DNA from: Bacteroidota bacterium
Lineage (GTDB): Bacteria > Bacteroidota > Bacteroidia > Bacteroidales > CAIWKO01
NCBI GenBank assembly: GCA_037133915.1
Contig: JBAXND010000018.1
Coordinates: 1 to 64,000, forward strand
Reading direction: 5' to 3'
Length of the DNA stretch: 64,000 nt
Position numbers and translations under genes: made by a program. Shown piece by piece: positions 40,921-49,444 of the stretch. Within the stretch, counting starts at the first letter, position 1, and every line of letters starts with the position of its first letter. The notes under the pieces are model-generated. The model was not told the origin of the DNA and searched no databases. It saw only the letters and a list, made by a program, of their open reading frames with translations.

Positions 40921-42345
40921 ATGAGAGCTAAAATAATTGCAAGTATTGGTCCGGCATCGGCCGGTAAAGAAGTACTGCACGAAATGATACGCCGCGGCAT
41001 GGATGTTTGCCGCATTAACTTTTCGCATGGATCATATGATCAGTATACAAAAATTCTTAAAAATATAAGCAGTCTTGCTGCCCAGACAAAAGAAAATATT
41101 GCTGTTATAGCCGATCTTCAGGGTCCTAAAATTCGTGTCGGCACACTGCCGGATGCGGGTTTGATGCTCAAAGACGGGCAGGAACTTATTTTTACTACAG
41201 ACATAAAAAAGAAAGCGGTCAATACAGTTTATATTTCGTATCAGCATTTTGCAGCCGATGTTAAACCCGGTGAAAAAATATTGCTTGACGACGGGAAACT
41301 TATGCTGCAGGTGGTTTCCACAAATAAGAAAAGTGAAGTAAAAACCAAAGTGCTTCATGGCGGATTGCTTACTTCGCACAAAGGCGTAAACCTGCCCGAT
41401 ACGAGGATTTCACTACCCTCACTTACAGCAAAAGACCTTGCAGACATTAAATACATTGTAACTCAGGATATTCAATGGGTTGCACTTTCATTTGTGCGCT
41501 CGAGAGCTGATATAAAAGCACTGAAAAAGGAGCTGGCCAAATATAAAATGGAGCAGCAGATTCGCATCATTGCAAAAATTGAAAAACCCGAAGCGCTGAA
41601 AGAAATTGATGGCATTATTGAAGAAGCCGATGCTATTATGGTAGCGCGTGGCGATCTGGGCGTAGAAGTGCCTTTGGAGCAGGTGCCGCTGATACAAAAA
41701 GAAATTGTGCGCAAATGCCTTAGTGCCGGAAAGCCCGTTATCATTGCTACACAGATGATGGAAAGTATGATTACAAACATAAGTCCAACCCGGGCCGAAG
41801 TAAATGATGTAGCCAATTCATTGCTCGACGGAGCCGATGCACTGATGCTCAGCGCCGAAACGTCGGTCGGGAAATTCCCTGCCGAAGTTGTGGGCACCAT
41901 GCACAAAATCATTCTTAATATTGAGGCAAATCGCGAATCAATTTATTACAAACACTTTGAACCGAAAGATGTTAAAAGCGGCCGCTTCATTTCCGATTCG
42001 GTTATTTATAATGCCTGCACCCTTGCCAAACATACCGATGCAACTGCGATAATTGCGATGACACACACGGGTTACAGCGCATTCAGACTGGCAAGTCACC
42101 GTCCGAAAGCAGGCATTTTTATATTTACATCCAACCTGCATTTACTGCGTTTACTCAACCTTGCATGGGGCGTAAGAGGCTATTATTATGACAAATTCTA
42201 CAGCACTGATCATACAGTTGCAGACCTGAAAGAATATCTTAAAAAACATGGTATCGTTAAGAAAGGCGACCGCATTGTAAACGTGATGAGCATGCCCATA
42301 CAAGAGCTCGGTATGACCAATACAATCAAGTTAAGCCAGGTTTAA
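40921..42345 (+). CDS. pyk: Pyruvate kinase
   Basis: 474 residues. The N-terminus (KIIASIGPAS and MDVCRINFSHGSYDQY) is the substrate-binding start, IADLQGPKIRVG begins the B domain, IIAKIEKPEAL holds the catalytic Lys and EEADAIMVARGDLGVE the metal-binding Glu/Asp, and ATQMMESMITN plus PTRAEVNDVANSLLDGADALMLSAETSVGKFP completes the barrel. The C-terminal regulatory domain is present. It makes pyruvate and ATP from phosphoenolpyruvate. The last 20 bp overlap the end of the convergent gene at 42326. Confidence 0.96.
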   Translation: MRAKIIASIGPASAGKEVLHEMIRRGMDVCRINFSHGSYDQYTKILKNISSLAAQTKENIAVIADLQGPKIRVGTLPDAGLMLKDGQELIFTTDIKKKAVNTVYISYQHFAADVKPGEKILLDDGKLMLQVVSTNKKSEVKTKVLHGGLLTSHKGVNLPDTRISLPSLTAKDLADIKYIVTQDIQWVALSFVRSRADIKALKKELAKYKMEQQIRIIAKIEKPEALKEIDGIIEEADAIMVARGDLGVEVPLEQVPLIQKEIVRKCLSAGKPVIIATQMMESMITNISPTRAEVNDVANSLLDGADALMLSAETSVGKFPAEVVGTMHKIILNIEANRESIYYKHFEPKDVKSGRFISDSVIYNACTLAKHTDATAIIAMTHTGYSAFRLASHRPKAGIFIFTSNLHLLRLLNLAWGVRGYYYDKFYSTDHTVADLKEYLKKHGIVKKGDRIVNVMSMPIQELGMTNTIKLSQV

Positions 42346-42769
42346 TTTTCATATTACCTTCTGCATCATTTTTATCGATGTCGTGACGAATAACGTTATT
42401 CAACCGGAATAAATTAACGGTAGTGTAACGCGAGAAATTTATTTTAAACTCCATCAGGTCGCCCTGATTGGTGTGATGAATCACAAAGCGGAAGCACTCA
42501 AAACCACTCACCCATTCCGATTTTTCGTAATTATCAAGAAATGAACGGACGGACTTTTTTCCGGCAAAGGTCATTTCTATATCCTTTTCCAGCAAGGCCT
42601 TCACAAAAATATCTTCGTTGAAATCCGAAGCCAGATGATCTTCAAATTTAGCTTTTGCTGCCTTGTCGGTGAGCTGTCCGTATTTTTCTTTCAGAAGTGT
42701 GTAGTACTCTTCAATTTTATTTACGGCCTTATCCTTATTCTGGTTGAACCATTCATCAAATTCAGACAT
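42326..42769 (-). CDS. Hypothetical cytoplasmic protein, 147 aa
   Basis: The N-terminal 60 residues are helical and charged (MSEFDEWFNQNKDKAVNKIE). The middle and end are beta-rich (GFECFRFVIHHTNQGDLMEFKINFSRYTTVNLFRLNNVIRHDI). There is no signal peptide or membrane segment. The helix-then-sheet order would fit a small alpha+beta barrel such as an NTF2-like fold, but no motif confirms it. It is downstream of the MazG/dtd genes on the same strand (29-bp gap) and could share their transcript. Confidence 0.6.
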   Translation of the reverse strand: MSEFDEWFNQNKDKAVNKIEEYYTLLKEKYGQLTDKAAKAKFEDHLASDFNEDIFVKALLEKDIEMTFAGKKSVRSFLDNYEKSEWVSGFECFRFVIHHTNQGDLMEFKINFSRYTTVNLFRLNNVIRHDIDKNDAEGNMKIKPGLT

Positions 42770-42798
42770 AAGCGTTATTTTTTTGTGATTATAAAAAA

Positions 42799-43131
42799 TT
42801 ATCTGAGTTTAGGGTTATCCTTGTGGCGCTGTGAATCACGAATTGTCTTCTTTTCAAGGTTCTTATTGAAAGCCTCTGTTAAATCAATACCTGTTTGATT
42901 TGCAAGGCAAATCAGCACAAACATCACATCTGCCAGCTCATCAGCAAGATCTGCTTTTTTATCTTGTTCTTTCGATGATTGCTCACCGTAACATCGGGCA
43001 ATGATACGAGCTACCTCGCCGACTTCTTCTGTCAGCAATGCCATGTTGGTGAGTTCATTGAAGTATCGTACGCCGTTTGCCCTTATCCATTGGTCTACGA
43101 GGCCTTGAGCCTGTTCTAATGTCATCGTCAT
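42799..43131 (-). CDS. MazG-like nucleotide pyrophosphohydrolase
   Basis: 110 residues, a single MazG-type four-helix domain. The metal site is visible as NMALLTEEVGEVARII (EExxE) and DLADELADVMFVLICLANQTGID (ExxD). Such enzymes hydrolyse (d)NTPs to monophosphates and remove abnormal nucleotides. Its start overlaps the stop of dtd by ATGA, so the two are translated together, and rsgA lies upstream of both. Confidence 0.88.
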   Translation of the reverse strand: MTMTLEQAQGLVDQWIRANGVRYFNELTNMALLTEEVGEVARIIARCYGEQSSKEQDKKADLADELADVMFVLICLANQTGIDLTEAFNKNLEKKTIRDSQRHKDNPKLR

Positions 43132-43580
43132 TCTCTGTTTTTAGAATCTATTGTTATGGTAACGGGCCCGTCGTTGATAAGTGCCACCTGCATGTATGCC
43201 CCGAATTCACCCGTAATTACAGGCAATCCACTTTCTGATTTCAATTTACTTATGAATTGCTTATAAAGCGGAATGGCTTTTTCGGGAATTGCAGCCTTAA
43301 TATACGACGGACGGTTTCCCTTCTTTGTACTTGCAAACAGTGTGAACTGGCTGATTACAAGCAATTCGCCCTTAATATCCTGAACTGAAAGGTTCATCAC
43401 GCCCTGCTCATCATTGAATATCCTGAGTCTAGTGATTTTCCCGCACAGCCATTCTGTGTCCTCTTCGGTGTCGGCTTCTTCAATGCCCAGCAATACAAGC
43501 ATTCCCCAACCAATACTGCGTTTTTCATCGTTATCAATAATTACTGATGCTTCTGAAACCCTTTGTATAACTGCCCTCAT
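43128..43580 (-). CDS. dtd: D-aminoacyl-tRNA deacylase
   Basis: 150 residues, the standard length. MRAVIQRVSEASVII is the DTD start. LLVISQFTLFASTKKGNRPSY contains the SQxT active-site motif, and GEFGAYMQVALINDGPVTITID holds the Gly-cisPro-like substrate gate at the C-terminus (here GPVT). It removes D-amino acids and glycine from mischarged tRNAs. It is coupled to the MazG gene and follows rsgA by 14 bp. Confidence 0.95.
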   Translation of the reverse strand: MRAVIQRVSEASVIIDNDEKRSIGWGMLVLLGIEEADTEEDTEWLCGKITRLRIFNDEQGVMNLSVQDIKGELLVISQFTLFASTKKGNRPSYIKAAIPEKAIPLYKQFISKLKSESGLPVITGEFGAYMQVALINDGPVTITIDSKNRE

Positions 43581-43594
43581 GCGTTAATAGTTTA

Positions 43595-44560
43595 TTATCT
43601 CAGGTCCCATTCTTTTTCTTCTACATCGCGACCATAAAAAATATTAAGGTAATTCTGATAGCGCGACAGGCTTACGCGGCCTTCGTCAAGCGCCTTTTTA
43701 ACGGCGCATTCGGGTTCATTGATGTGGGTACAATTATAAAATTTACATTCATTGAGCAAATTAAAAAATTCAGGAAAAAAATGGGTGAGGTCATTTTTTC
43801 TGAAATCAATCAGTCCGAATTCCTTGATACCCGGCGTGTCTATTATAAAGCCGCCACCGGGTAGTGGATGCATTTCGGCAAAAGTGGTTGTATGTTTTCC
43901 TTTGAGGTGATAATCGGATATCTGCCCCGTTTTTATCTTCAACGATGGCTCAAGCGCATTGATAATGGCTGATTTGCCTACACCCGAATGTCCTGAGAAT
44001 AAGTTAACTTTTCCCTCCATCATTTTTCGAAGTTCGGGAATATTGTCACCGGTATGTGCCGAAGTACAAATGCACGGATAGCCTATTTTTTCGTACAGTG
44101 CACAGAGGTTTGCCAGATGCTGCAACTGCTCTTCCCTGTAAATATCCGTTTTATTGAAAACAATCGTCGCCGGAATATGATAAGCTTCGGCTGTTACCAA
44201 AAAGCGATCGATAAATCCTGTTGATGTTCTTGGTTGCGCCAATGTTACTATTAAGTATGCCCTGTCGATATTCGCCGCTATGATGTGTGTGAGTTTCGAC
44301 AGGTTGGTTGCCTTGCGGATTATGTAATTTTTGCGCTCATGAATGCGGGTTATGGTGCCGGTTTTATTGTCTCCCATAAATTCAAAATCCACATTATCGC
44401 CCACTATTACCGGGTTGGTGGCTTTGTGACCCCTGATGCGGAAAATACCTTTGAGAATACATTCGCGAATGGCGCCATTCTTCTGCATCACAAAATACAG
44501 CTGCCCCGTTGTTTTTATAACAAGCCCTTCTGTTCGTTCGCACTGCACGGGTTCAGTCAT
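43595..44560 (-). CDS. rsgA: Ribosome small-subunit GTPase RsgA
   Basis: 321 residues. An N-terminal OB domain (10-75) leads a circularly permuted GTPase: NKTD (136-139) comes before the P-loop GHSGVGKS (190-197) and DTPG (241-244). The C-terminal zinc knuckle uses Cys272, Cys277, His279 and Cys285. It checks late 30S maturation. The start given has ten extra residues (MTEPVQCERT) before the usual EGLVIKTTG; a later start is possible but no other ATG is available. It heads the rsgA-dtd-mazG-like unit. Confidence 0.95.
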   Translation of the reverse strand: MTEPVQCERTEGLVIKTTGQLYFVMQKNGAIRECILKGIFRIRGHKATNPVIVGDNVDFEFMGDNKTGTITRIHERKNYIIRKATNLSKLTHIIAANIDRAYLIVTLAQPRTSTGFIDRFLVTAEAYHIPATIVFNKTDIYREEQLQHLANLCALYEKIGYPCICTSAHTGDNIPELRKMMEGKVNLFSGHSGVGKSAIINALEPSLKIKTGQISDYHLKGKHTTTFAEMHPLPGGGFIIDTPGIKEFGLIDFRKNDLTHFFPEFFNLLNECKFYNCTHINEPECAVKKALDEGRVSLSRYQNYLNIFYGRDVEEKEWDLR

Positions 44561-44587
44561 TTGGATGGTATCAGAAATGTAAAATAC

Positions 44588-44857
44588 TTAATCAAAATTG
44601 TAGTGTTTTCTCACGGGCTTCAGTACGTGCCAGATACATTTAAGTCCGGGCTGAAAGGTAACAAAATCACCGGCAGTAATTTTAAAATTACCGTCAGTGG
44701 TTTCTATTTCTACTTCGCCTTTAATGAAGAGGCATTGTTCCTGCCCGTCGTAGAACCAGTCGAATGTAGAAATTTCTTTTTCCCAGATAGGCCAGGTACG
44801 TATTTCTCTTTTTTTAATTTCATCTTCTGATAATCGCTCAATGATGACGGTGCTCAT
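44588..44857 (-). CDS. Cupin domain protein, 89 aa
   Basis: A single small cupin of the Cupin_3/EutQ-like type: FDWFYDGQEQCLFIKGEVEI is the first cupin motif and ITAGDFVTFQPGLKCIWHV the second. The metal-binding residues are partly changed: Glu is kept, but the expected His pair of motif 1 is YDG-Q-EQ. It may therefore bind a ligand without being an enzyme. It lies 27 bp upstream of rsgA on the same strand and may share its transcript. Confidence 0.8.
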   Translation of the reverse strand: MSTVIIERLSEDEIKKREIRTWPIWEKEISTFDWFYDGQEQCLFIKGEVEIETTDGNFKITAGDFVTFQPGLKCIWHVLKPVRKHYNFD

Positions 44858-44931
44858 ATGGTTAAATATTTCAGGTTAGTGCTGTTTATTAAGTAATTAT
44901 AATAAAAAAGTGAATGTAATCAAGAATTTTG

Positions 44932-44939
44932 TAATTTTG
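44932..44939 (+). promoter_or_regulatory. Putative -7 promoter element (TAATTTTG)
   Basis: TAATTTTG matches TAnnTTTG and lies 38 bp before the start of the T9SS type A protein. No clear -33 element is seen. Confidence 0.4.
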
Positions 44940-44977
44940 TATCAAAGTTAGAAATTATAAACCAAACTTATACAATC

Positions 44978-45748
44978 ATGAAAAAAGTGTTACCCGGCCT
45001 TTTAATCATTCTTGGCTTTTTCTTCTATTCAAACCTTGCCTTCTCACAGTGTACGCCCAATTCCGGTCTTACGGATCCTGAAGGAAACGGTCAAATGTCT
45101 CCTGATACTCTCTATGGACAGGAAGGCGTTAATATGAACACAACCCTTTCCATTATTGCTCCTGATACCGCATCGGTTCCCGGTTATTCGGGTTATGTTA
45201 CCATACACCATGTTACCATTACCGGCATTCAGGGAAAACCCGCATGGCTTTCATATGCTTGCAACCCTGCAAACTGTGAATATACCGGAAGCGCAGTGAA
45301 TTGTGCTCTTGTAACAGGCACTCCTCCTGTTGGTTCAGCCGGAACCATTCTGGTTTATCCGATTCTCGATGTTTATATTTCTGTTATGGGAGCTCCGGTA
45401 CAGGCGTTAACAGGTTATGTTGACAATTCAAAGCCTCTGGTTCTTATTGTTGCTCCGGCCGCAGGTGTTGAAGAACTTGGTAACACAGGTTTTGGCGTTA
45501 TAGCCAACAAACCCAATCCGTTTATCAATACTACCGAAGTAGGCTGCTACACTGTAAATGCAGAAACTGTAACCCTGAATGTATTTACCATGACCGGCAA
45601 CAGTGTTTACACTGAAACCATTAACACACGCCCCGGAGAGAACAAATTTATGTTCAATGGTCAGGATTTGAGCAGCGGCATGTATTTTTACACTCTTACC
45701 GACAGCCGTAATAATACCATTTCACGCAAAATGGTAAAATCAAACTAA
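44978..45748 (+). CDS. Secreted protein with T9SS type A sorting domain
   Basis: 256 residues with a signal peptide (KKVLPGLLIILGFFFYSNLA, cleavage after FSQ). The middle (about 30-165) is beta-rich with two Cys pairs (YACNPANCEY and later) and opens CTPNSGLTDPEGNGQMSPDT. The last 80 residues are the type A CTD: NTGFGVIANKPNPFINTTEV, VTLNVFTMTGNSVYTE, LSSGMYFYTLTD and a final RKMVKSN. It is exported through T9SS and attached to or released from the surface. The central domain is unrecognised. It is monocistronic with its own promoter and terminator. Confidence 0.88.
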   Translation: MKKVLPGLLIILGFFFYSNLAFSQCTPNSGLTDPEGNGQMSPDTLYGQEGVNMNTTLSIIAPDTASVPGYSGYVTIHHVTITGIQGKPAWLSYACNPANCEYTGSAVNCALVTGTPPVGSAGTILVYPILDVYISVMGAPVQALTGYVDNSKPLVLIVAPAAGVEELGNTGFGVIANKPNPFINTTEVGCYTVNAETVTLNVFTMTGNSVYTETINTRPGENKFMFNGQDLSSGMYFYTLTDSRNNTISRKMVKSN

Positions 45749-45770
45749 AATAGTTCGATTGAATAAAGAA

Positions 45771-45799
45771 AAGCCGCAGTATCAAACTGCGGCTTTTTT
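45771..45799 (+). terminator. Intrinsic terminator after the T9SS type A gene
   Basis: AAGCCGCAGT, loop ATCAA, ACTGCGGCTT and then a T run. A perfect 10-bp stem, 22 bp after the stop codon. Confidence 0.9.
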
Positions 45800-45805
45800 A
45801 TTTTG

Positions 45806-45920
45806 AATACAGCGATTGTCGAAGCGTGCTGAATCCGCACCCTGAACATGCCGAAGGGCTGTTGAAGGGCGCGTACACCTTGTCGAAATATTCGGACGTT
45901 GAGCTTGTCGAAACGCCCGA
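45806..45920. repeat. Degenerate CTTGTCGAA-type repeats
   Basis: CACCCTGAACATGCCGAAGGGCTG, split by spacers from CACCTTGTCGAAATATTCGG and CGTTGAGCTTGTCGAAACG, forms a cluster of related GC-rich half-palindromes. The same type occurs at 58548-58562 as CCCTGAGCTTGTCGAAGGG. No gene is present here. These look like a family of small dispersed palindromic elements. Confidence 0.55.
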
Positions 45921-45925
45921 ATTAT

Positions 45926-47188
45926 TTATTTCCCGGGAAGTGCTTTTACGAATGTTGTCATCAGCCTGAACAGACCTTCATATGCGGTAAGTGGCAAGCC
46001 CGAAGCCTTATCGCCTATACTGTGATATTCTTTGTATTCTTTTCCTTGTGTATAAATAAATATCGCAGGAACGCCTTTTTTATAAAAATAATAATGATCA
46101 CTGTTCGACGATTCTCCTCGCGGACTCACGGTTTTAATAAATTTTTCATTATCATTCAGCGTCTTTAACAATGAAAATTCTTTAGTAAAAACACTGCCGT
46201 TTACGACTTTAATTCCTTCGCTTCCCGTTCCAACCATATCAAGATTGATAAGCAATTTAATTTGTTTAAGCGGAAAAAGCGGGTGCTCGGAATAATACTC
46301 AGAGCCGTGCAAACCGGCTTCTTCGCCGGTAAAAAAAATAAACGCAATGGAGTAATACGGTTTATTTACGGTATCTGAATAATGTCTAACTAAATCTAGC
46401 AACATTGCCGTACCGCTTGCATTGTCGTTGGCACCCGGAAATATGTTGCCCTGCCCCATTTCGCCAAGGTGGTCGTAATGCGCCGTAAAAACAATAAATG
46501 AATCAGGGGCAACACTCCCTTTTATATATCCGCAAATATTTTGAGTAGGGTATTTGGCATAGAATTCATGCATGATATCAAAAGAAATTTCTTTGTATTT
46601 TTTAGGAATCGCACTTCGGAGAACTTTAATTTTTGGATGATTCAGCGTGTCTTCGGCTCCCGCAACCGACCATAAGAAAGGCTCGTCGCTGATGGTAAGC
46701 AGAGCTCGTGCCGATTGAAGCTTTGTGTTTCGCAGGTCTTTGAATCCGGTATCAATTAATAGAACTGTATTTGTAAAATCAGCGTTATTAAATTCCCAGG
46801 TACTCTTTTCTGATTTAAACGTTTTTTGATTCAGAATCTTTACAGCATAGCTTCCGCTAAGCCCCGGCGATGCACAATTAATTGCAAACTCGGTTGCCGG
46901 AATCAGCGTTTTTTCACCAAACCGAAGTTCCATTTTTCCTGGAAAAGTATTAATCGGGAACGTGAATTCCTGAAAATAACCGTTGCCGAAAAATTGCATG
47001 CCGGAATGAGTCAATTTATTACTGATGTATTCGGCCGCAAGGCGGTTGCCATTTGCCACGTATCCTCGGCCGTGAAATGCAGGAGATGCCAGCGTATCAA
47101 TCATTCCACGAACATATCTGATGTCTTGTCCCGAAGCGAAATTGAAATAATACAATACCAGGAAAAAGAAAATGAATGTCTTTTTCAT
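45926..47188 (-). CDS. M28 family zinc aminopeptidase-like protein
   Basis: 420 residues with a signal peptide (KKTFIFFFLVLYYFNFASGQ). A protease-associated-like middle segment separates the N-terminal part from the catalytic core. All M28 metal ligands are visible: His in TAHYDHLG, Asp in PGANDNASG, Glu-Glu in FFTGEEAGLHGSEYY, Asp in LLINLDMVG and His in EYHSIGDK. It should cleave N-terminal residues from peptides in the periplasm or outside. It lies 34 bp downstream of the gene at 47223 on the same strand, possibly in one transcript. Confidence 0.9.
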   Translation of the reverse strand: MKKTFIFFFLVLYYFNFASGQDIRYVRGMIDTLASPAFHGRGYVANGNRLAAEYISNKLTHSGMQFFGNGYFQEFTFPINTFPGKMELRFGEKTLIPATEFAINCASPGLSGSYAVKILNQKTFKSEKSTWEFNNADFTNTVLLIDTGFKDLRNTKLQSARALLTISDEPFLWSVAGAEDTLNHPKIKVLRSAIPKKYKEISFDIMHEFYAKYPTQNICGYIKGSVAPDSFIVFTAHYDHLGEMGQGNIFPGANDNASGTAMLLDLVRHYSDTVNKPYYSIAFIFFTGEEAGLHGSEYYSEHPLFPLKQIKLLINLDMVGTGSEGIKVVNGSVFTKEFSLLKTLNDNEKFIKTVSPRGESSNSDHYYFYKKGVPAIFIYTQGKEYKEYHSIGDKASGLPLTAYEGLFRLMTTFVKALPGK

Positions 47189-47222
47189 AAAAGAAGAATA
47201 AAGAATTATTGTAAAATATTAA

Positions 47223-48119
47223 TTAACCTGCCAAAAATTTACGCATTACAAATTCTTCAAGCTGACTGTATGTTTCTGCTTTGTTTTCCCATCCATGAGC
47301 TGCTTTCAGCGATTCCAGCAATGCGAACGCCTCGGTGGCTACAGTAAAGGCGTTCAGCTGTTCAATGGCGCCATTGTATTGTTGCATATTTCCTCTGAAA
47401 AGTTCATTAATGAACAGAAAACGCTCATTGATACCAATACTTGATTTTAAGTCTTTCACGGTAGCTTGTTTGATTTTTTCGACCAGCGGTTTTTCCGATT
47501 TATCCTGTGAAAGTCTTTCGTGTAAAGGCTTTTGCTCGGTTTTGAAATTATCTGCCAGCGTGCTTTTTTGTACTTCGGCAAACAAGTCAGCGCCCGTTTT
47601 TTTCTCTTTTTTCTCTGTTTTCTTTGCTTCAGGTTTTGGCGCCACTACTTCCGCAATGACCGGTTCGGGAACGATTACTTCGGGGGTAATAATTTCAGTA
47701 ATTGCTTCCTGTATTATGCTTTCAACAGCGACCACAACGGCCTTTTCAGCTTCAGCAATTTCATCTTTTGGCTCTTCTTTTACTTCGGGTGCGGCTATAA
47801 TTATTTTTTCAATAGCAGGCTTCACTTCAGGCACAGCCACAACGGGTTCTGCCATTGCTTCCTGAACGGGTTTTTCAACCGTCGGTTTTTCCTGCAATAC
47901 TTCCGGAGCAACAATTTTTTTCTGTAACTCCGGCATTTTGGCGCCGATATTCACTTTGTCAAGCTCGTTCATGCATTCGTAAATCCTGCGCAGATTTGTC
48001 TGCAAAATGTCGATTTCTATCTTGGGAATTGCGCCCTTATAGCTTTCAATAACTGCATATTGCTCGTTTATCGTGTCCAGCAGCACCCTGATTTCTTCCC
48101 TGATAATGTTAATTCCCAT
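47223..48119 (-). CDS. Hypothetical protein with Ala/Glu/Pro/Val-rich linker, 298 aa
   Basis: Starts at the second ATG (MGINIIREEIRVLLDTINEQ); the frame opens nine codons upstream. The N-terminal helix bundle (1-60) leads into a low-complexity stretch (about 65-185) of repeated VAVPEVKPAIEK- and PEVIVPEPVIAE-like segments. A Lys/Glu-rich part and a C-terminal helical domain (about 215-298, TVKDLKSSIGINERFLFINELFRGNMQQYNGAIEQL) follow. The C-terminal domain is of a type common in Bacteroidota proteins of unknown function. It has no signal peptide, so it is cytoplasmic. It could be a scaffold or a structural linker protein. Confidence 0.65.
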   Translation of the reverse strand: MGINIIREEIRVLLDTINEQYAVIESYKGAIPKIEIDILQTNLRRIYECMNELDKVNIGAKMPELQKKIVAPEVLQEKPTVEKPVQEAMAEPVVAVPEVKPAIEKIIIAAPEVKEEPKDEIAEAEKAVVVAVESIIQEAITEIITPEVIVPEPVIAEVVAPKPEAKKTEKKEKKTGADLFAEVQKSTLADNFKTEQKPLHERLSQDKSEKPLVEKIKQATVKDLKSSIGINERFLFINELFRGNMQQYNGAIEQLNAFTVATEAFALLESLKAAHGWENKAETYSQLEEFVMRKFLAG

Positions 48120-48317
48120 GTTGGTATTAGTAATTTGATGAAACAATATTTTTCAACTGTTTTTTGAGAAAGCGACAATAAAAATTTCAGCACAAAATGA
48201 GTTGTAATTATTTGATAATCCATATGCAAAACCATGAACCTGCATGCTGTGTTTTACAATTGGAATTTCAAGATTTCAACAAACGCGAAAAGAGCGATTA
48301 TGCTGTCTTAATTTAAT

Positions 48318-48325
48318 TATATTTG
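48318..48325 (+). promoter_or_regulatory. Putative -7 promoter element of tdk (TATATTTG)
   Basis: TATATTTG matches TAnnTTTG, 50 bp before ATG 48376. It lies inside the upstream extension of the reading frame, supporting the later start. Confidence 0.45.
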
Positions 48326-48375
48326 TCTGTCTCAAAAAGACGGATAAAGATATAAACTTTCATTGTTCGGACATA

Positions 48376-48969
48376 ATGATAATTGAAAATTCAAACGAAT
48401 CAATAAAAAAAGGCTGCATCGAGGTCGTTTGCGGCTCTATGTTCTCGGGCAAAACGGAGGAACTTATCCGCCGCCTAAAACGGGCAAAATATGCCAGACA
48501 AAGAGTCGAGATATTCAAACCGGGCATTGATACCCGTTACGATGAAGTTCGGGTTGTCTCTCACGACGAAAATTCAATTAACTCTACGCCCGTGCAGTCG
48601 GCATCCGAAATTCTTTTGCTCACCAGCGAAGTAGATGTGGTGGGCATTGACGAAGCTCAGTTTTTTGATGACGAGATTGTTTCTGTATGCAATCAGCTTG
48701 CCGATCGCGGAATTCGCGTTATTGTAGCCGGTCTTGATATGGATTACCTGGGAAAGCCCTTCGGTCCTATCCCCGCATTGCTTGCCACTGCCGATTTTGT
48801 TACCAAAGTAAGAGCCATTTGTATGAAATGCGGCAGCCTTGCATCGTATTCACACCGCATGGTGAAGAGCGATAAGCTTGTCATGCTTGGCGAAAAAGAC
48901 AGTTACGAGCCCCTTTGCAGAGCTTGCTTTTCTGAAGAAATGGCTAAGAAACAAACCCCGGAAGAGTAA
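48376..48969 (+). CDS. tdk: Thymidine kinase (type II)
   Basis: 197 residues from ATG 48376; the frame is open to 48244 but that part has no family similarity. [21 protein letters not shown] holds the P-loop (about 20-27), [16 protein letters not shown] is the catalytic Walker B-like segment with the Glu, and [22 protein letters not shown] is the lasso region. The zinc ribbon is CMKCGS...CRACF. It salvages thymidine to dTMP in the cytoplasm. It is followed by a convergent lipoprotein gene 3 bp away. Confidence 0.95.
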   Translation: MIIENSNESIKKGCIEVVCGSMFSGKTEELIRRLKRAKYARQRVEIFKPGIDTRYDEVRVVSHDENSINSTPVQSASEILLLTSEVDVVGIDEAQFFDDEIVSVCNQLADRGIRVIVAGLDMDYLGKPFGPIPALLATADFVTKVRAICMKCGSLASYSHRMVKSDKLVMLGEKDSYEPLCRACFSEEMAKKQTPEE

Positions 48970-48972
48970 TTG

Positions 48973-49344
48973 TTAGCGGATAAAAATAGTTTTATAAACG
49001 GTTTCACCCGGTTTCAGGCGAATTACGCCCGTGCCGTCCAGATTATCCGCAGAAGGACCGGTAGTATTGGTGTCTTTACCTGCCCATACTTTCAAAATAG
49101 CTTCAAGCTTAAATACGTGTGAGTACTGACCCAGTGCGTCGGCCTTGCCCTGTACCATCACATCCTGACCGGTTTCCCCGATTACCACATCAGCAAAAGG
49201 AACTACCATGTTGGTGTCGTTCTGATATTTTACTGTAACAATTGCAGTAATTTCCGTAGGCTTTTTTTTACATTGTGTGGCTAAAAGAATTATGAAAGAA
49301 GCAACTACGAGAAGGAAAATACTTTTTATGACCAATATTTTCAT
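48973..49344 (-). CDS. Predicted lipoprotein, 123 aa
   Basis: ATG 49344 gives a lipoprotein signal (MKILVIKSIFLLVVASFIIL then LATQC); the upstream frame extension crosses the divergent promoter region and is not used. The mature part is one Ig- or carboxypeptidase-regulatory-like beta domain: ITAIVTVKYQNDTNMVVPFADVVIG resembles a transthyretin-like strand set, and YSHVFKLEAILKVWAG and GVIRLKPGETVYKTIFIR complete it. The family is not certain. Confidence 0.65.
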   Translation of the reverse strand: MKILVIKSIFLLVVASFIILLATQCKKKPTEITAIVTVKYQNDTNMVVPFADVVIGETGQDVMVQGKADALGQYSHVFKLEAILKVWAGKDTNTTGPSADNLDGTGVIRLKPGETVYKTIFIR

Positions 49345-49361
49345 AATGTGCAGGGATTTTG

Positions 49362-49369
49362 TAATTTTG
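49362..49369 (+). promoter_or_regulatory. Putative -7 promoter element (TAATTTTG)
   Basis: TAATTTTG matches TAnnTTTG and points to the peptidyl-prolyl isomerase gene, giving a leader of about 70 nt. Confidence 0.4.
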
Positions 49370-49444
49370 CGTGAAATTATAATATTTAAACGGATAACTT
49401 CGTTTTTTGTTCCACTTACAGCAAAAATATAAAAACTTTTGAAC

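Noticed and set aside
48244..48375. N-terminal extension of 44 residues for thymidine kinase
   Set aside because: It overlaps the promoter element at 48318, lacks family similarity, and ATG 48376 gives the normal protein length.
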